Below the pieces are notes generated by a model, which saw only the letters and a program-made list of their open reading frames with translations, ran no database searches and had not been told where the DNA came from. Positions 36,645 to 49,700 of a DNA stretch of 64,000 nt are shown here, in pieces. Numbering within the stretch: position 1 is the stretch's first letter; each line of letters begins with the position of its first letter. The translations under genes were made by a program, and so were the position numbers. Source of the DNA: Nipponacmea schrenckii (lineage: Eukaryota > Mollusca > Gastropoda > Lottiidae); the NCBI GenBank assembly GCA_030562195.1, contig CM060201.1, forward strand, positions 24,100,067-24,164,066, written 5' to 3'.

Positions 36645-36960
36645 GGGAGCCGCGTTGGCTCAGTGAGTTAGACGCTTGCTCGCTAACCTGAAGGTCCAGG
36701 GTTCAATCCCGGCAAATGGTGAGATGACCTTTCGGTTTTTTCAGCCCGGTATCCCCTTTTCACTGATGCAGGTAAATAAACCAAGGCCCTGTGTGCTACA
36801 GGCTGTGCACGTTAAAGACCTCTCGGCAGTCGGAAATCGGAGTCTTATGTCGGAGTTGGAGTCTTTGTCGCTGTCATGGCAAAATTTCCCTCATCACATA
36901 CTGCACGGCGACGCTCGTCTTCATTGACGCATAAGTTGCAGAAAAAAGTATGTTAGGTTC
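36645..36960 (+). mobile_element. SINE family A, near full length
   Basis: Head GGGAGCCGCGTTGGCTCAGT, A box region GGCTCAGTGAGTTAGACGC, B box GGGTTCAATCCC, then the full body; the tail is diverged. Confidence 0.9.
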
Positions 36961-37764
36961 ATTTTCTGAATGCACACATGATGATTCCATGATGGAATGG
37001 CTAGTGTATATATCAACACCAATACGTCTAAATCTAAATTGATACAAGCCCATCTCATACTAACATAAGGTTGAAAATTTAAAACCTTCACCAGAACACG
37101 GTTTGGGAAATCGAGGTGAACTTGCTGACGTTGTAGATGCGTCGTATAACCAAACCATAATATTTAATATATATTTCTACCCTATCGATAATTACTCTTT
37201 CATTACTTATTTCTCTTTGAAAGATTTGATTTAAATAGCTCTTAGTACCAAACTAATATTGTAAGCAGGCTGACAGATTACTAAAATTGATTGATATCAA
37301 CGTTCAAAGACTCTATCTGAATGACGATGGAGACGAAAGCTTTAGTGGTGATGTGAATTTATCGCGTGTTTTATTGGGTTCAGTTTGACACATACAAACT
37401 CAACCATTAATACATGTGATGTAAAAGGATCCAGACATGGATGTAAACTGTGAAAATTAAAATATGGAAAAAATAGGAACCGACGGGGTTAATTACCTCA
37501 ATCCTCAATTAAGCCGATTAGACTAATTAGGTGACTGGATTATAAAAGGGCGCATGTGTTCGACTATCAGAATAAGCTTAAGTTGATGCTACCTAGTCCA
37601 CTGGTTCGAATCTCAGCAATACGGCGTAACATCAACACTCTACAGTTTCACTTATACGCGTTTGTTGGATACACAAACCTCAAAGTGGCTGGGATTGAGC
37701 TGTCGATTTTATACGTGGTCAACATATATAATCATTTTTGGTATTGAAATATTCAGCCGAGAGT

Positions 37765-40700
37765 ATGATTGGTATTGGTGCTTTTTCGTTGTTATTCGTA
37801 TTTTTGACGACAGGTGAATGGGTCAATTCTGATCCAGTACCTTTGTATGTTGGAACCATATTCCCGTTATCTAATCACTGGTTCAGGAACTATGGTAATT
37901 TTTTAACGCTTGTATTTGAATATGCGTTTGAAGAGATAAATAATAGAACAGATATATTGAATGGATACAATCTCAAAGTTATTTCCAAAGATTCTCAGGT
38001 GAGTTTTCAAATATTTCTAACCAAGATTTCGAGTTCATCCAGTGTTATGGGTTTGATTCGTAGCGATAATAACTGCAGAGTTGCTCTTTGTTTCTCCTAA
38101 TCAGATCCATATTAAACTACGAATAGTTCTTACACAGAAATTACACACGAACTTATAGTTCACAGCAATTTTGAAACTCTTGAAAAGCATTTGTACTACA
38201 ACCGGGATGTCGACTCACAATCTCACTGTTTGGAGAGTCACAATGCTTATACCGTTATTTGATATTTAAAAGTAATAGACTGGAATAAACTTGAGTTACC
38301 TCCATTACTTACAGAGAAGACAATTTACATACAGTGGCTCGACCCATTGCACACTTTGTCGTAAATGTAGAATTTTACATTGAGAAAAGCGTTACGTACA
38401 TCAAAATGGATCGTAAGATGTTTTGTTAGAACCAGAGAGACCCTGATGCGAATTAAAACCCACAGACACAGTGTCGAATATAGGACTTAGGTCTAAGGTC
38501 CACCGTACATAAACCAGGCTATAATATAATCCCACTTCAGTAACCATATATAGTTTGCTTGTACTCTTTCTTAAATAACAGACACGTTAAAGATCGCTCG
38601 AAAGTTTGACATCGCGAAAAGAGTAAGCTAATTCCGCCTTACTCCATAAAACTCAATTCATTTATTTTTCATTTTTCTTTCTTATATAATGACAGTCCTT
38701 ATTTCTTGTTGTTAATTTTAGGGGATTCCCGGACTGGCAGCAAAGAGACTCATGGAGTTAATCGATGAACCGCCAACGAAAATAGCCGTTATTGGCCCAG
38801 CTTTATCCGATGAACTTTTGGTGGTTGGACAGATTCCACAATACTACAACTTGTTAGAGGTAAGGCTGGAACGATGGTCACACCAACGTTATCATAATTT
38901 CGGATGTACGCATCTCACCGAAACTATATATGGGGTCATTGCTTTTGTTTCAATGCTTAATTTGGACATGAGTTACAACCCAAAATACTCGTTTTAGAAG
39001 AATTTTTGGTTCTATAAAATTGATATTATATTAGAACCTTACGTAGTTTCGTATTACAATAGTAGGATCAGTTTTTGCGTTCACATGTACTTGATTTACT
39101 TCCGGTCCGATCTTTATGCCTATGACTAGTGTGCATTCTTTTTATAGCTTATAACATGAATTATTAATATGATTTTAATAAGCTCTTGATCTAAAACATC
39201 ATCTGGGAATCTAACTTAATATTTGAATGTAAGTTAAGCTATTATCAGGGTTTACGAGCCAACGTGGCTCCGGTATCAATTACCACAGCCTCACATGTAG
39301 ACATTGCAAACAGGTTTTTAGATATGGATGATATCTCACAGTTCAACCTGTAGAGCAAGCTGCTAATAGGTTTTTAGGTAAAGATGTTATCTCACAGTAC
39401 AACCTGTAGAGCAAGCTGCTAATAGGTTTTTAGGTATAGATGATATCTCACAGTACAACCTGTAGAGCAAGCTGCTAATAGGTTTTTAGGTATAGATGAT
39501 ATCTCACAGTACAACCTGTAGGGCAAGCTGCTAATAGGTTTTTAGGTATAGATGATATCTCACAGTACAACCTGTAGAGCAAGCTGCTAATAGGTTTTTA
39601 GGTATAGATGATATCTCACAGTACAACCTGTAGAGCAAGCTGCTAATAGGTTTTTAGGTATAGATGATATCTCACAGTACAACCTGTAGAGCAAACTGCT
39701 AATAGGTTTTTAGGTAAAGATGATATCTCACAGTACAACCTGTAGAGCAAACTGCTAATAGGTTTTTAGGTTTAGATGTTATCTCACAGTACAACCTGTA
39801 GAGCAAACTGCTAATAGGTTTTTAGGTTTAGATGATATCTCACAGTATCAACCTGTAGAGCAAACTGCTAATAGGTTTTTAGGTTTAGATGTTATCTCAC
39901 AGTTCAACCTGTAGAGCAAGCTGCTAATAGGTTTTTAGGTTTAGATGTTATCTCACAGTACAACCTGTAGAGCAAGCTGCTAATAGGTTTTTAGGTTTAG
40001 ATGATATCTCACAGTGCAACCCGTAGAGCAAGCTGCTAATAGGCTTTTAGGTTTAGATGATATCTCACAGTACAACCTGTAGAGCAAGCTGTGAATATGT
40101 TTTTAGATATGGATGATATCTCACAGTACAACCTGTAGAGCAAGCTGAAAATAAAGGTTTGGCCATCGCTTAAAGCCATGTGTGCTATACACAGGTCAAT
40201 GCAATATTATCCAGGATTATTAGTGTGATTATAAATGAATTATTGAAGTATGTTAAAAATAATCCTAGAATGGAGTTTTAGTTACTTTCTGCGATCCTTA
40301 TGGGCTAATGAAGACGGGCAACGCCATGCAGTGTGCAATGAGGGAAATTTTGCCAGGACAGCGGCATTAGCCTACTCTTTTTGCGATTTCCAACTGTCGA
40401 GGGATCTTTAACGTGCACAGCATGTAGCACACGGGGCCTCGGTTTATTGTCCCATCCGAACGACTAGACGCTTTTTCCATGTCAGTCCCTCCGACCTGCA
40501 TCACTGACAAGGGGAAACCGGGCTGAAAAATCCGAAAGTTCATCTCGACCTTTGCCGGGATTGAACCCTGGACCTTCAGGTTAGCGAGCAAGCGTCTAAC
40601 CCACTGAGCCACCGCGGCTCCCTAGTGTGATTATAAATTTACTATATTAAGTGATAAGTTTACCACACAAGGTAATTGCTCCTAATGAGTATGTTTGGAT

Positions 40701-43700
40701 GTTTTAATTATTTATGGCGTTCGTCTATAATTTCAAACGATAATATCATATTTTATTTGGAAATAGCTTAATTTTTTTTTATTAAAGTGTTTCGGTGGAT
40801 CTAAAATGATAATGTGAAATAGGTCGCTTTAATATACAAAAGAATATTAAATGATATAATACGGATTACACATAAATAGAGTTTTTTATAATAAAAAAGA
40901 GATGGAGCGATTTTTACTACCATAGCGCAATTGCGGAAGTGGTTTCTCGATTGCGTATACGGCAAAGTCTGGCCTTTACGTTTCTTGAAAACCACCAGCT
41001 ATTAAACCGTTGCTAGAGGCCAAATTCCACTTGTGCGATTAAAGTGAAAATTAATCGCAAGTCGCTTGTCGCATGGTGTAAAGTATGCGATTAAAAATAA
41101 TCGCTAGAATGGAAACTAAATAGTTAAACTTTCTGTGCGATCACATGCGATTAATAGGAAAAAAGCATGCGACAAGTGTACATTTTTTGGTGAGACCATG
41201 AGACCAACGTGTTTGATATTTAATCACATACACCCTGCGATAACCATATTAATCGCTTACTTTCTTGTCGCATCTGTCAACGCCGTGCTGCCATTTTTCT
41301 TTTTCATTGTAAATATTTGTATCACGTGTTGTCCCAAACATTGCGATTCTTTATTTAGTCGCACAAGTGGACACTGAAGCCACATGCGATTAATTCTTGT
41401 AGGAAAGTATGCGACTACCTGCGATTTCAGTTTTCTGGCGATAAAACCATGCGATTAATTTTTTGTGGTCGTAAGTACTTTAATCGCCCATGTGGAATTT
41501 GGCCTTAATGTATACTCCTGACTTGTTGAAAGCCATGATTGTATTTAATCTCACGTAAATTAAGTTTGCTAGCTTCCGAGTTGTAAAGTCGCTAAATTTT
41601 CTAATTTTTAAGAAGGAAATTACTTGGGAACAGAAAACGATGTGGATTACGCAGAATGTCGGAATACTAAGAGTGCACTGTATATTAAAAAAAAAAACAA
41701 CATTTTTTACTATTTTAACTGAACCAATACAACAAATTACTTAAAAAAATGCCAACGATACTAGTTTGGTTTCTTTTGATGAAATAAATGATGAAATGGT
41801 ACCAACATTATCTTTTATTTATTGATTCATTGTAATGAGAAATTACGAAGATTTTCTGCATTGTGACAGAAGCCCATTAAAAAACACACACAATTGATTG
41901 AAATGTTAACAATTAACAGGTTGTTATCCTTAATCTATTTTAGTTCATTTCCTTGAAAATAAATTACAACGAACTTAAAGGAGCGCTTTCGACATCTGAT
42001 TTTCAGCCCGGCTTTCCCTTGTCAGTGATGTAAGTCAGATGAACTGACATGGAAAATCGCCTTGTCGTTCGAATCAGCCCCATGTTTTTACAGGCTGTGC
42101 ACGTTAAAGATCCTCCGACAGTTAGAAATCGCAAAAAGTAGTTTCATGCGGATGTCCTGGCAAATGTCTCTCATTGCATACTGCATGGCGTTGTCCGTCT
42201 CCATTAGCCCATAAGTTGCAGACGAGTAGGACGTAAAACACCTTTCCTTTCATTTCGCCATCTGAAGATAAGAATGGATCGGAATAATCTTATGTTATAA
42301 ATCGTAAAAATATAAAGGATTTTTTGTGGAACGCGACCGGGGCAATAAACCGTGTTTACGATACGTCAGGCGTCTCTTCTATTTCAATTTATTTTGCAGA
42401 TGTCCTTCATAGCTCGAACACCAGTGGTGTTGGATAGAAAGGCCTATTCGTCTGTGTATATGACCAACTATTTAGACGAGGCGTATAATAACGTTAGAAT
42501 TAACTTGATGAAACATTTCAAATGGAACCGAGTTGGAACTCTGGTTTTTCAACAGACCCTGTTTACATCGGTAAGATAAACGATAACGTTTGACTATGAT
42601 TCTGAATTTGACTAATTGTATTGCAAATTTTATCGATCGTCGACGTGATGCTTTCATGATGTGTGTGACATTCTATGGAGTTAAATGAATGAATAACATT
42701 GCATTCATATAGATTGTCGTCACTTCCGGAAGAGCAGGAATTGCTGATATTACCAAGTAGTATTTTGTATATGATAAGTTTTGTAACGCCCGCCCTGGAA
42801 TGAGGGAAAACTAATCAGAGAACCGGACTTTTGAAGTTTTTTTTAAAGTTATGGCTGAACCTGTATTGTGTCACGCGGTTAAAAAATATTTAAACGATCG
42901 TTTCTGATTTATTATCATTTCTCATCGGTTTATTATTTTCAGCAAATAACTAAATTTCACGACTTGCTGAAAGTTAATAATTATACATTGGTGACGTCAG
43001 GTATAATTACAGATACTAGTCAAATTTCAGAACATATACAGAGGCTTAAGGTAGGTAGGGTTATTTCCCTTTTGATAGTTTGGACATTTCTTTTTGATAG
43101 ATTGGTTATTTCTTCTTGATAGTTCGGTCATTTCTCTTTGATAGTTTCTCTTTGATAGTTTCTTCTTGATAGATTGGTTCTTTCTTTTTGATAGATTGGT
43201 AATTTCTTTTTGATAGATTGGTCATTTCTTCTTGATAGTTTGTTCATTCTATTTTCATTTCATTTTCAATTCATATAAAATTATCATTGGTGAATGCAGC
43301 AAATTTCAATGCCAGGGCAAGGGCAGCCTTTCCCTTCACTACCAGTTTCCAAGAAAGGCAACCACCACCTCTGGAGGTAGTCTATATATTATGGTTTCTA
43401 TTTCAGCAATATGATGCCAGGATTATTATCGGTGCATTTAGAAGTACGGCCGCCCCATATATTTTCTGTGAGGTAATTATAAACTTTGATTCGTATACTG
43501 TACATTAAAAACTCTCTAAAACCGCGGCCCATCTTGACATAACGGGGCTTTTGGTTTATTGGTTTATTTCAAAGAGCTGTTAAATTTAGTTCAATTAGTA
43601 TATCCAATTCTAAGTGTACTGGGTTCTAAATTAATATTGATTAATGAGTCGATGTCAAAACGAAATTTAGTTGGTCTAGTTCAATACGGATTAATAAGAC

Positions 43701-46700
43701 GATGTCAAAACGAAATTTAGTTGGTCTAGTTCAATACGGATTAATAAGACCATGTCAAAACGAAATGTAGTTGGTCTAGTTCAATACGGATTAATAAGAC
43801 CATGTCAAAACGAAATGTAGTTGGTCTAGTTCAATACGGATTAATAAGACCATGTCAAAACGAAATGTAGTTGGTCTAGTTCAATACGGATTAATAAGAC
43901 CATGTCAAAACGAAATGTAGTTGGTCTAGTTCAATACGGATTAATAAGACCATGTCAAAACAAAGTGTAGTGGGTTTAGTTCAATACGGGATTAATAAGA
44001 CCATGGTCAAAACAAATGTAGTGGTCTAGTTCAATACGGATTAATAAGACCATGTCAAAACGAAATGTAGTTGGTATAGTTCAATACGGATTAATAAGAC
44101 CATGTCAAAACGAAATGTAGTTGGTCTAGTTCAATACGGATTAATAAGACCATGTCAAAACAAATGTAGTTGGTCTTTGTTCAATACGGTTAATAAGACC
44201 ATGTCAAAACGAAATGTAGTTGGTCTAGTTTTAATACGGGTTAATAAGACCATGTCAAAACAAATGTAGTTTGGGTTAGTTCAATACAGGTTAATAAGAC
44301 CATGTTAAAACAAAGTGTAGTGGTCTAGTTTAATACAGGTTAATAAGACCATGTTAAAATAAAGTGAGTGGTTTAGTTTAATACAGTTAATAAGACCATG
44401 TAAAAAAATAGTTGTTAGTTTAATACAGGTTAATAAGACCATGTTAAAACGAAATGTAGTTCGTCTAGTTTAATACAGGTTAATAAGACCATGTCAAAAC
44501 AAATGTAGTGTTAGTTAATACGGGTTAATAAGACTATGTCCAAAACAAAGTTAAGTTGGTTAGTTTAATACAGGTTAATAAGACGTTAAAACAAAGTGTA
44601 GTGAGATAGTTTAATACGTTAATAAGACCAGTTAAAACAAAGTGTAGTGGGTTTAGTTTAATACAGGTTAATAAGACCATGTTAAAACAAATGTATGGCT
44701 TTAGTTTAATACAGGTTAATAAGAACATGTTAAAATCAAAGGTAGTGGTTAAGTTTATACAGGTTAATAAGACCATGTTAAAACAAAGTGTAGTGGGTTT
44801 AGTTTAATACAGGTTAATAAGACATGTTAAAACAAAGTGTATTGGGTTTAGTTTAATACAGGTTAATAAGACCATGTTAAAACAAATGTAGTGGTTAGTT
44901 TAATACGGTTAATAAGACCATGTTAAAAATGATGTTATAATACAGGTTAATACATGTTCAAATTAGTGGGCTAAATTTCAGGTTAATATACCAGATTAAA
45001 CAAAGTGTCAATTGGGTTAAGTTTAATGCGGTGAAATAAGACAGTAAACAAATGTAATGAAGTTATTAATCAGTGAAAAACCGTGAAATCAATTTTTTAA
45101 TTGCTAATTATTTCCTTTGATAATGAACCACACCGTTATAACCTTTAATGTCGTCAATGGAATACAGATAATTTATCGGTCAATGGATTAAGTTGCCGGT
45201 TTCCAAAGGCACTTTATTTTAAATTAATCACTTTCGGGGTCTGATTTCGATTCCGGAATGAGATTGTAATTTGAAACAAGGAAGAAACCTATCCAATAGC
45301 AACTCAATTAAAAATTCTTGTATATCTTAATCAAATTCACTGGAATATCAATTTCGGAACTGTACTGTGAAGTAAATTGATGGAAAATAGGATCTTGCTT
45401 AAATGTACAAGTTCATCGAAAATGCCATTCTTATTAACATCAAAAACCATCTGAACAGCGAAACGGAATCCAAAATCTAGACGGTGGCAGCAATTAAAGC
45501 ATCATTCGAAAGTAGTTGTATTGGAATAACTAAATATTTTGTAAAGAAACGTCGGTAACTGGGAATCATACGAAAGCAAGGTTCTAACATAGCAAAAAAC
45601 ACACACTTACGCAGTTCACGACAATTTCTAATCACAACCTTGACTTAATAAGTCTTCAGATCTCATTTAAAGGTTATTTCTAAACCTTTAAATGTGATTT
45701 GGAAATGAAAATATATGCAGGTTTCCGTCCCACTTTTCTAAAAGGGGTTTGAAGGTTTGTTTACATATTATGGTCTTTTAAACAAAAATTCGATATATTC
45801 AGAAATAGAGTCTATTAGACGGTATTATTTCCATCTAAGAACCTTACATTTTCGTATGTCAAGCTATCAGCTTTATAGCACTGTCTATATATTGTGATCT
45901 ATTTCTAGGCTTATAAACAAGGGCTATATGGTAGTAAGTATGTATGGATATTGGGAGGTTCTTCCATGTATCCAGATTGGTTAGAATTTGAAGATACGGG
46001 CAAATATCCTTGTTCGAAGTACCAAATTGAAGTCGCGGCCCGAGGATACATTACCATCGATCACAAACGATTGAGTTCTTCTACTGAAACAACATTTTCT
46101 GGATGGGTGAGTTTTTAGTGCGTAATATCTGGGGGTTGCATGATTAGACATAAGCCACGGTCTCAAACATTTTCTAGTGGGTCTACAAGTAGTGGATAAA
46201 AAGTTGAAAGTGGGGAACAACCACAGAACGTATTCATGTTCTTGAAAGGCGATCCTGTCCTGTCTCATTCAATTTCATCCCCTTAATTTCGTTGAATGTC
46301 TCTCCCACAATTCAGTTACCATTCTTAGAAATCGATTCAAGCTATCCAGCACTGGTTCCAATTTTAAATATTTTTCTATTATTGCCAAATTAACAAATAA
46401 TTACAATGTTTTTACCATTCCTACTAAGTTTCGATCAAACATAGATTCTGAAGAAATTCTAATTCGAGCCAATGCCCCTAAGTGCATAATGCATTGTCTA
46501 GCCACCACCAGGGAACACCTTGCCTAGCACGCTAGTTATTTTATCGCTTCAGACACCCGAGGACTATAATAACATGATGCAACAGCGAGTGTTGATGACC
46601 AACTATACTTTGTCCAGATCTCATCCATGGGCATATGATACTGCTTACGCCTTGGCCCTGGCTTTGAATAACACTGCTGAACAGTTGCATAAGAATAATG

Positions 46701-49700
46701 CCTCACTTGGTGATTTCAACTACCACGATTCTGTTACTGGAAACCTAATTAAAGCATGCTTAGAAAATGTCAGCTTCGATGGAGTCTCTGTAAGTATTAA
46801 TAATTTGAAATAACATTACTATGAATAACAGGAAACAACTATAGTATAAAGACAACAAAAGCTTATGCGATTTTGATTATTAATGTAACGGCCCGACGGC
46901 GGTGATAAACGTTAAATGACTTGGGAATCCATCCTTCTTAGCTGCTGTCTAACTGAAAATAAAATTACAAGTCGTGAGCACTGAGGGTCATTCTATCAGC
47001 ATATGATATGCCAGTCCCTCAGACCTACACCACTGATCAGAGGAGGACCGACTGAAAAAATGTTAAAATTCATTTCGACCTTGATTAACCATGGAACCTT
47101 AGGTTAGCGAACAAGCGTCTAACTCGCTGAGCCACAGTAACTTCCTAATAATACATTCGGAAAAGAGGTACCGTGTGTCCTGAACTGAAATAAACTGAAT
47201 TTGGGTTGAAAAGTCCGCCATGTCAAGGATCCTTTCTGCCAGGTGGTCCTTTGACAAACCTCTTGCTCTTGACACAGATTTTTCTCGGATTATCCGTACC
47301 CATTTACATGAAATAATGAGTGAAGATGACTTAGTCAAGAACACGGAACTTTCACATTCCGGTCAAGATTAGAAACTCACGTCGGACATTTTCAAAATTA
47401 AAGTCAAGTATTGGAGAATAATGCCCCTATTTATTCCAAAAGGAGTAATACGTGTTAAAATTGCTTTCTTTCTGTACTCAAGATTATTCTCTTATGAATT
47501 CGGTCAATAGCTGGAAGCTTAATTTAATCCCTTTCAGAAACAACGATGAAGGTTCATTATAAGATTTAATCTTATATCGCAGACCTTTCTTCGTATTGTG
47601 ACGGATATATTCCAGTTTTAACAAAAGTTCTTTCTCCTTTCATACATTCTGCCCAGAGAGTAAAATCATTCTTGTCGTTTCCATTAAGGTTAATGGATGG
47701 ATTGTTTTGTCTTCTGAAATCCATTGACTGTTTTTTTTTCACATTTTGTATTTATATGGTACGGTATGAACTGATCCCTTTCTTAGACAAAGAGGTGCAT
47801 GCACATCTGAACAGCTTGACCAAGCGCCACAACAATTCTCACACTTTAGCTTGCATGCCCGAGCCTATGCTTTCGTAACATGAGGCCTACTTAACCACAA
47901 GGTTAAAAAATAATACACATCGTTCGTCAGATGCAAACTTGAAATGAAATGGAGTGTTACGTCCTAATCACCTTGGGTTAGGAAGACTGAGTGCAAACTG
48001 GAAGGTTTGACAAGAATGGCACCATGTGGTACTGGGTGGACACTTTTAGATTCCAGAATTTCAGAATGAGCAGATTTATCTGCTGCTAGGTGAAGATTCT
48101 ACCACTACAGATTGCAAGACAATTTTCATATCTACAAATATATCATTACCCGAATACTTTAAGATAAACCCTATATTTTTCAAACACTAACAGCGAACCC
48201 TTTGTATTTTGTAGGGACCAGTATCGTTTGCCAATGATGGAGGTAGAATTGGTATAGCTTATATTGAATACAATGAAGGTAATTCTTTTTTCCATTTCAT
48301 TTCAATTTTAGGTCTTCATTAGATGATATATGCGGAACAAGATTCTACAACTACGTATTGTTACAGTTTAAATTTTTCTTTTAAGTCGATCCACGGGTAC
48401 TTGGTACTGATAATCCGGAAAAGATCATAAATAGGAGGTTTAAAAATGAAATAAACGGAGTTTTACGTCCCACTCTTCATCGCTTTATGGTCTAATGAAG
48501 ACGCAAATGGAGATTCGTTGGCATAATTGAAAAATAAGGATTTTACGTCCTTATCTTCTACTCCTTATGGGCTTATGAAGACGAGATAGGAGATTTGCGC
48601 TAAGACTGGTTTAATAGGGTCTTAAACATAATTCTAAGAGTTATTTCAATGTAAGGCATCGGAGATTTCAATTCCTTTTTAGATAATATTAGGACACCAA
48701 TAGCTACCTACGACCCAAGAACAGACCAAATAACGTGGATGGAAGACGATAATGCTCTTTTCAAAGGTATTTTTACTTTCAATCTAACATATTTAGTCCT
48801 TTGTGGTACCGGTAGTACAAAAGGCTGAAACTACCTTACTCTTTTTACTTTTTAAAGATAACAGGAAATACAGATTCATCGTATAAATAGCCTTAAAGAG
48901 ACAGTATACAAAATTTTCATAATCAAGAATTATACTTGAAAATATTTCTATAGAATGGTATTTACATCAATGTATCCACTTGATTAAACTGAGTTTTTTT
49001 TTTAGAGAAACCCCATAGAGATTGTGATATACATGTATTTCTTACAAATTTGGCGTTTAATTTGCTTAAATAGTGAATTAGCACTTCCCAAAAAACATAA
49101 CGAAGTTTACGTAAACCTTTCAATAGCTTAAGCGTTTAAATATTAACGACAGGACTTAAAGTAAAAACTTTAAGATAAGACCACAGATTATCTCAGGTAA
49201 AAAAACGATGGAATCGAATATTTATGATATCTTATTCCAGGATTATCAGCACCAAAAGACAGGTTTACATATGTGGAGATTTATGAACCTTATGATGTGG
49301 CATCATTCGTAATAGTAATTTTGTTGAATTCTGCTGGTGTTATTTTAGCGTTTTCAGTGTTAGCTTTTAACACCATGTTCCAGAAAAACAAGTAAGTGTT
49401 ATAGTACAGATTTCGCTTTACTCGATTAACAAGTAAGTGTTTTAGGACAGATTTAACCTACTCGATTAACAAGTAAGTGTTTTAGGACAGATTTAACCTA
49501 CTCGATTAACAAGTAAGTGTTTTAGTACAGATTTAGCTTTGCTCGATTAAAAAGTAAGTGTTCTAATTCAGATTTAGTCTTGCTTGATTAATAAGTAAGT
49601 GTTTTACTACGGATTTAGCCTTGCTTGATTAACAAGTAAGAGTTTGAATACAGTTTTAGCCTTGCTTGATTAACAAGTTAGTGTTTGAATACAAATTTAG

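Noticed and set aside
36645..36960. tRNA gene (A and B boxes)
   Set aside because: The head belongs to a SINE that recurs many times in the window with the same 300-bp body, and the head does not fold as a complete tRNA with an anticodon arm I could confirm.
39300..40150. CRISPR-like regularly repeating array
   Set aside because: Units are contiguous 56-bp tandem copies without unique spacers, and the genome is eukaryotic. The same applies to the other arrays.
40367..40612. 81-codon minus frame (and similar frames at 36676, 50464, 61119)
   Set aside because: They are translations of family A SINE copies.
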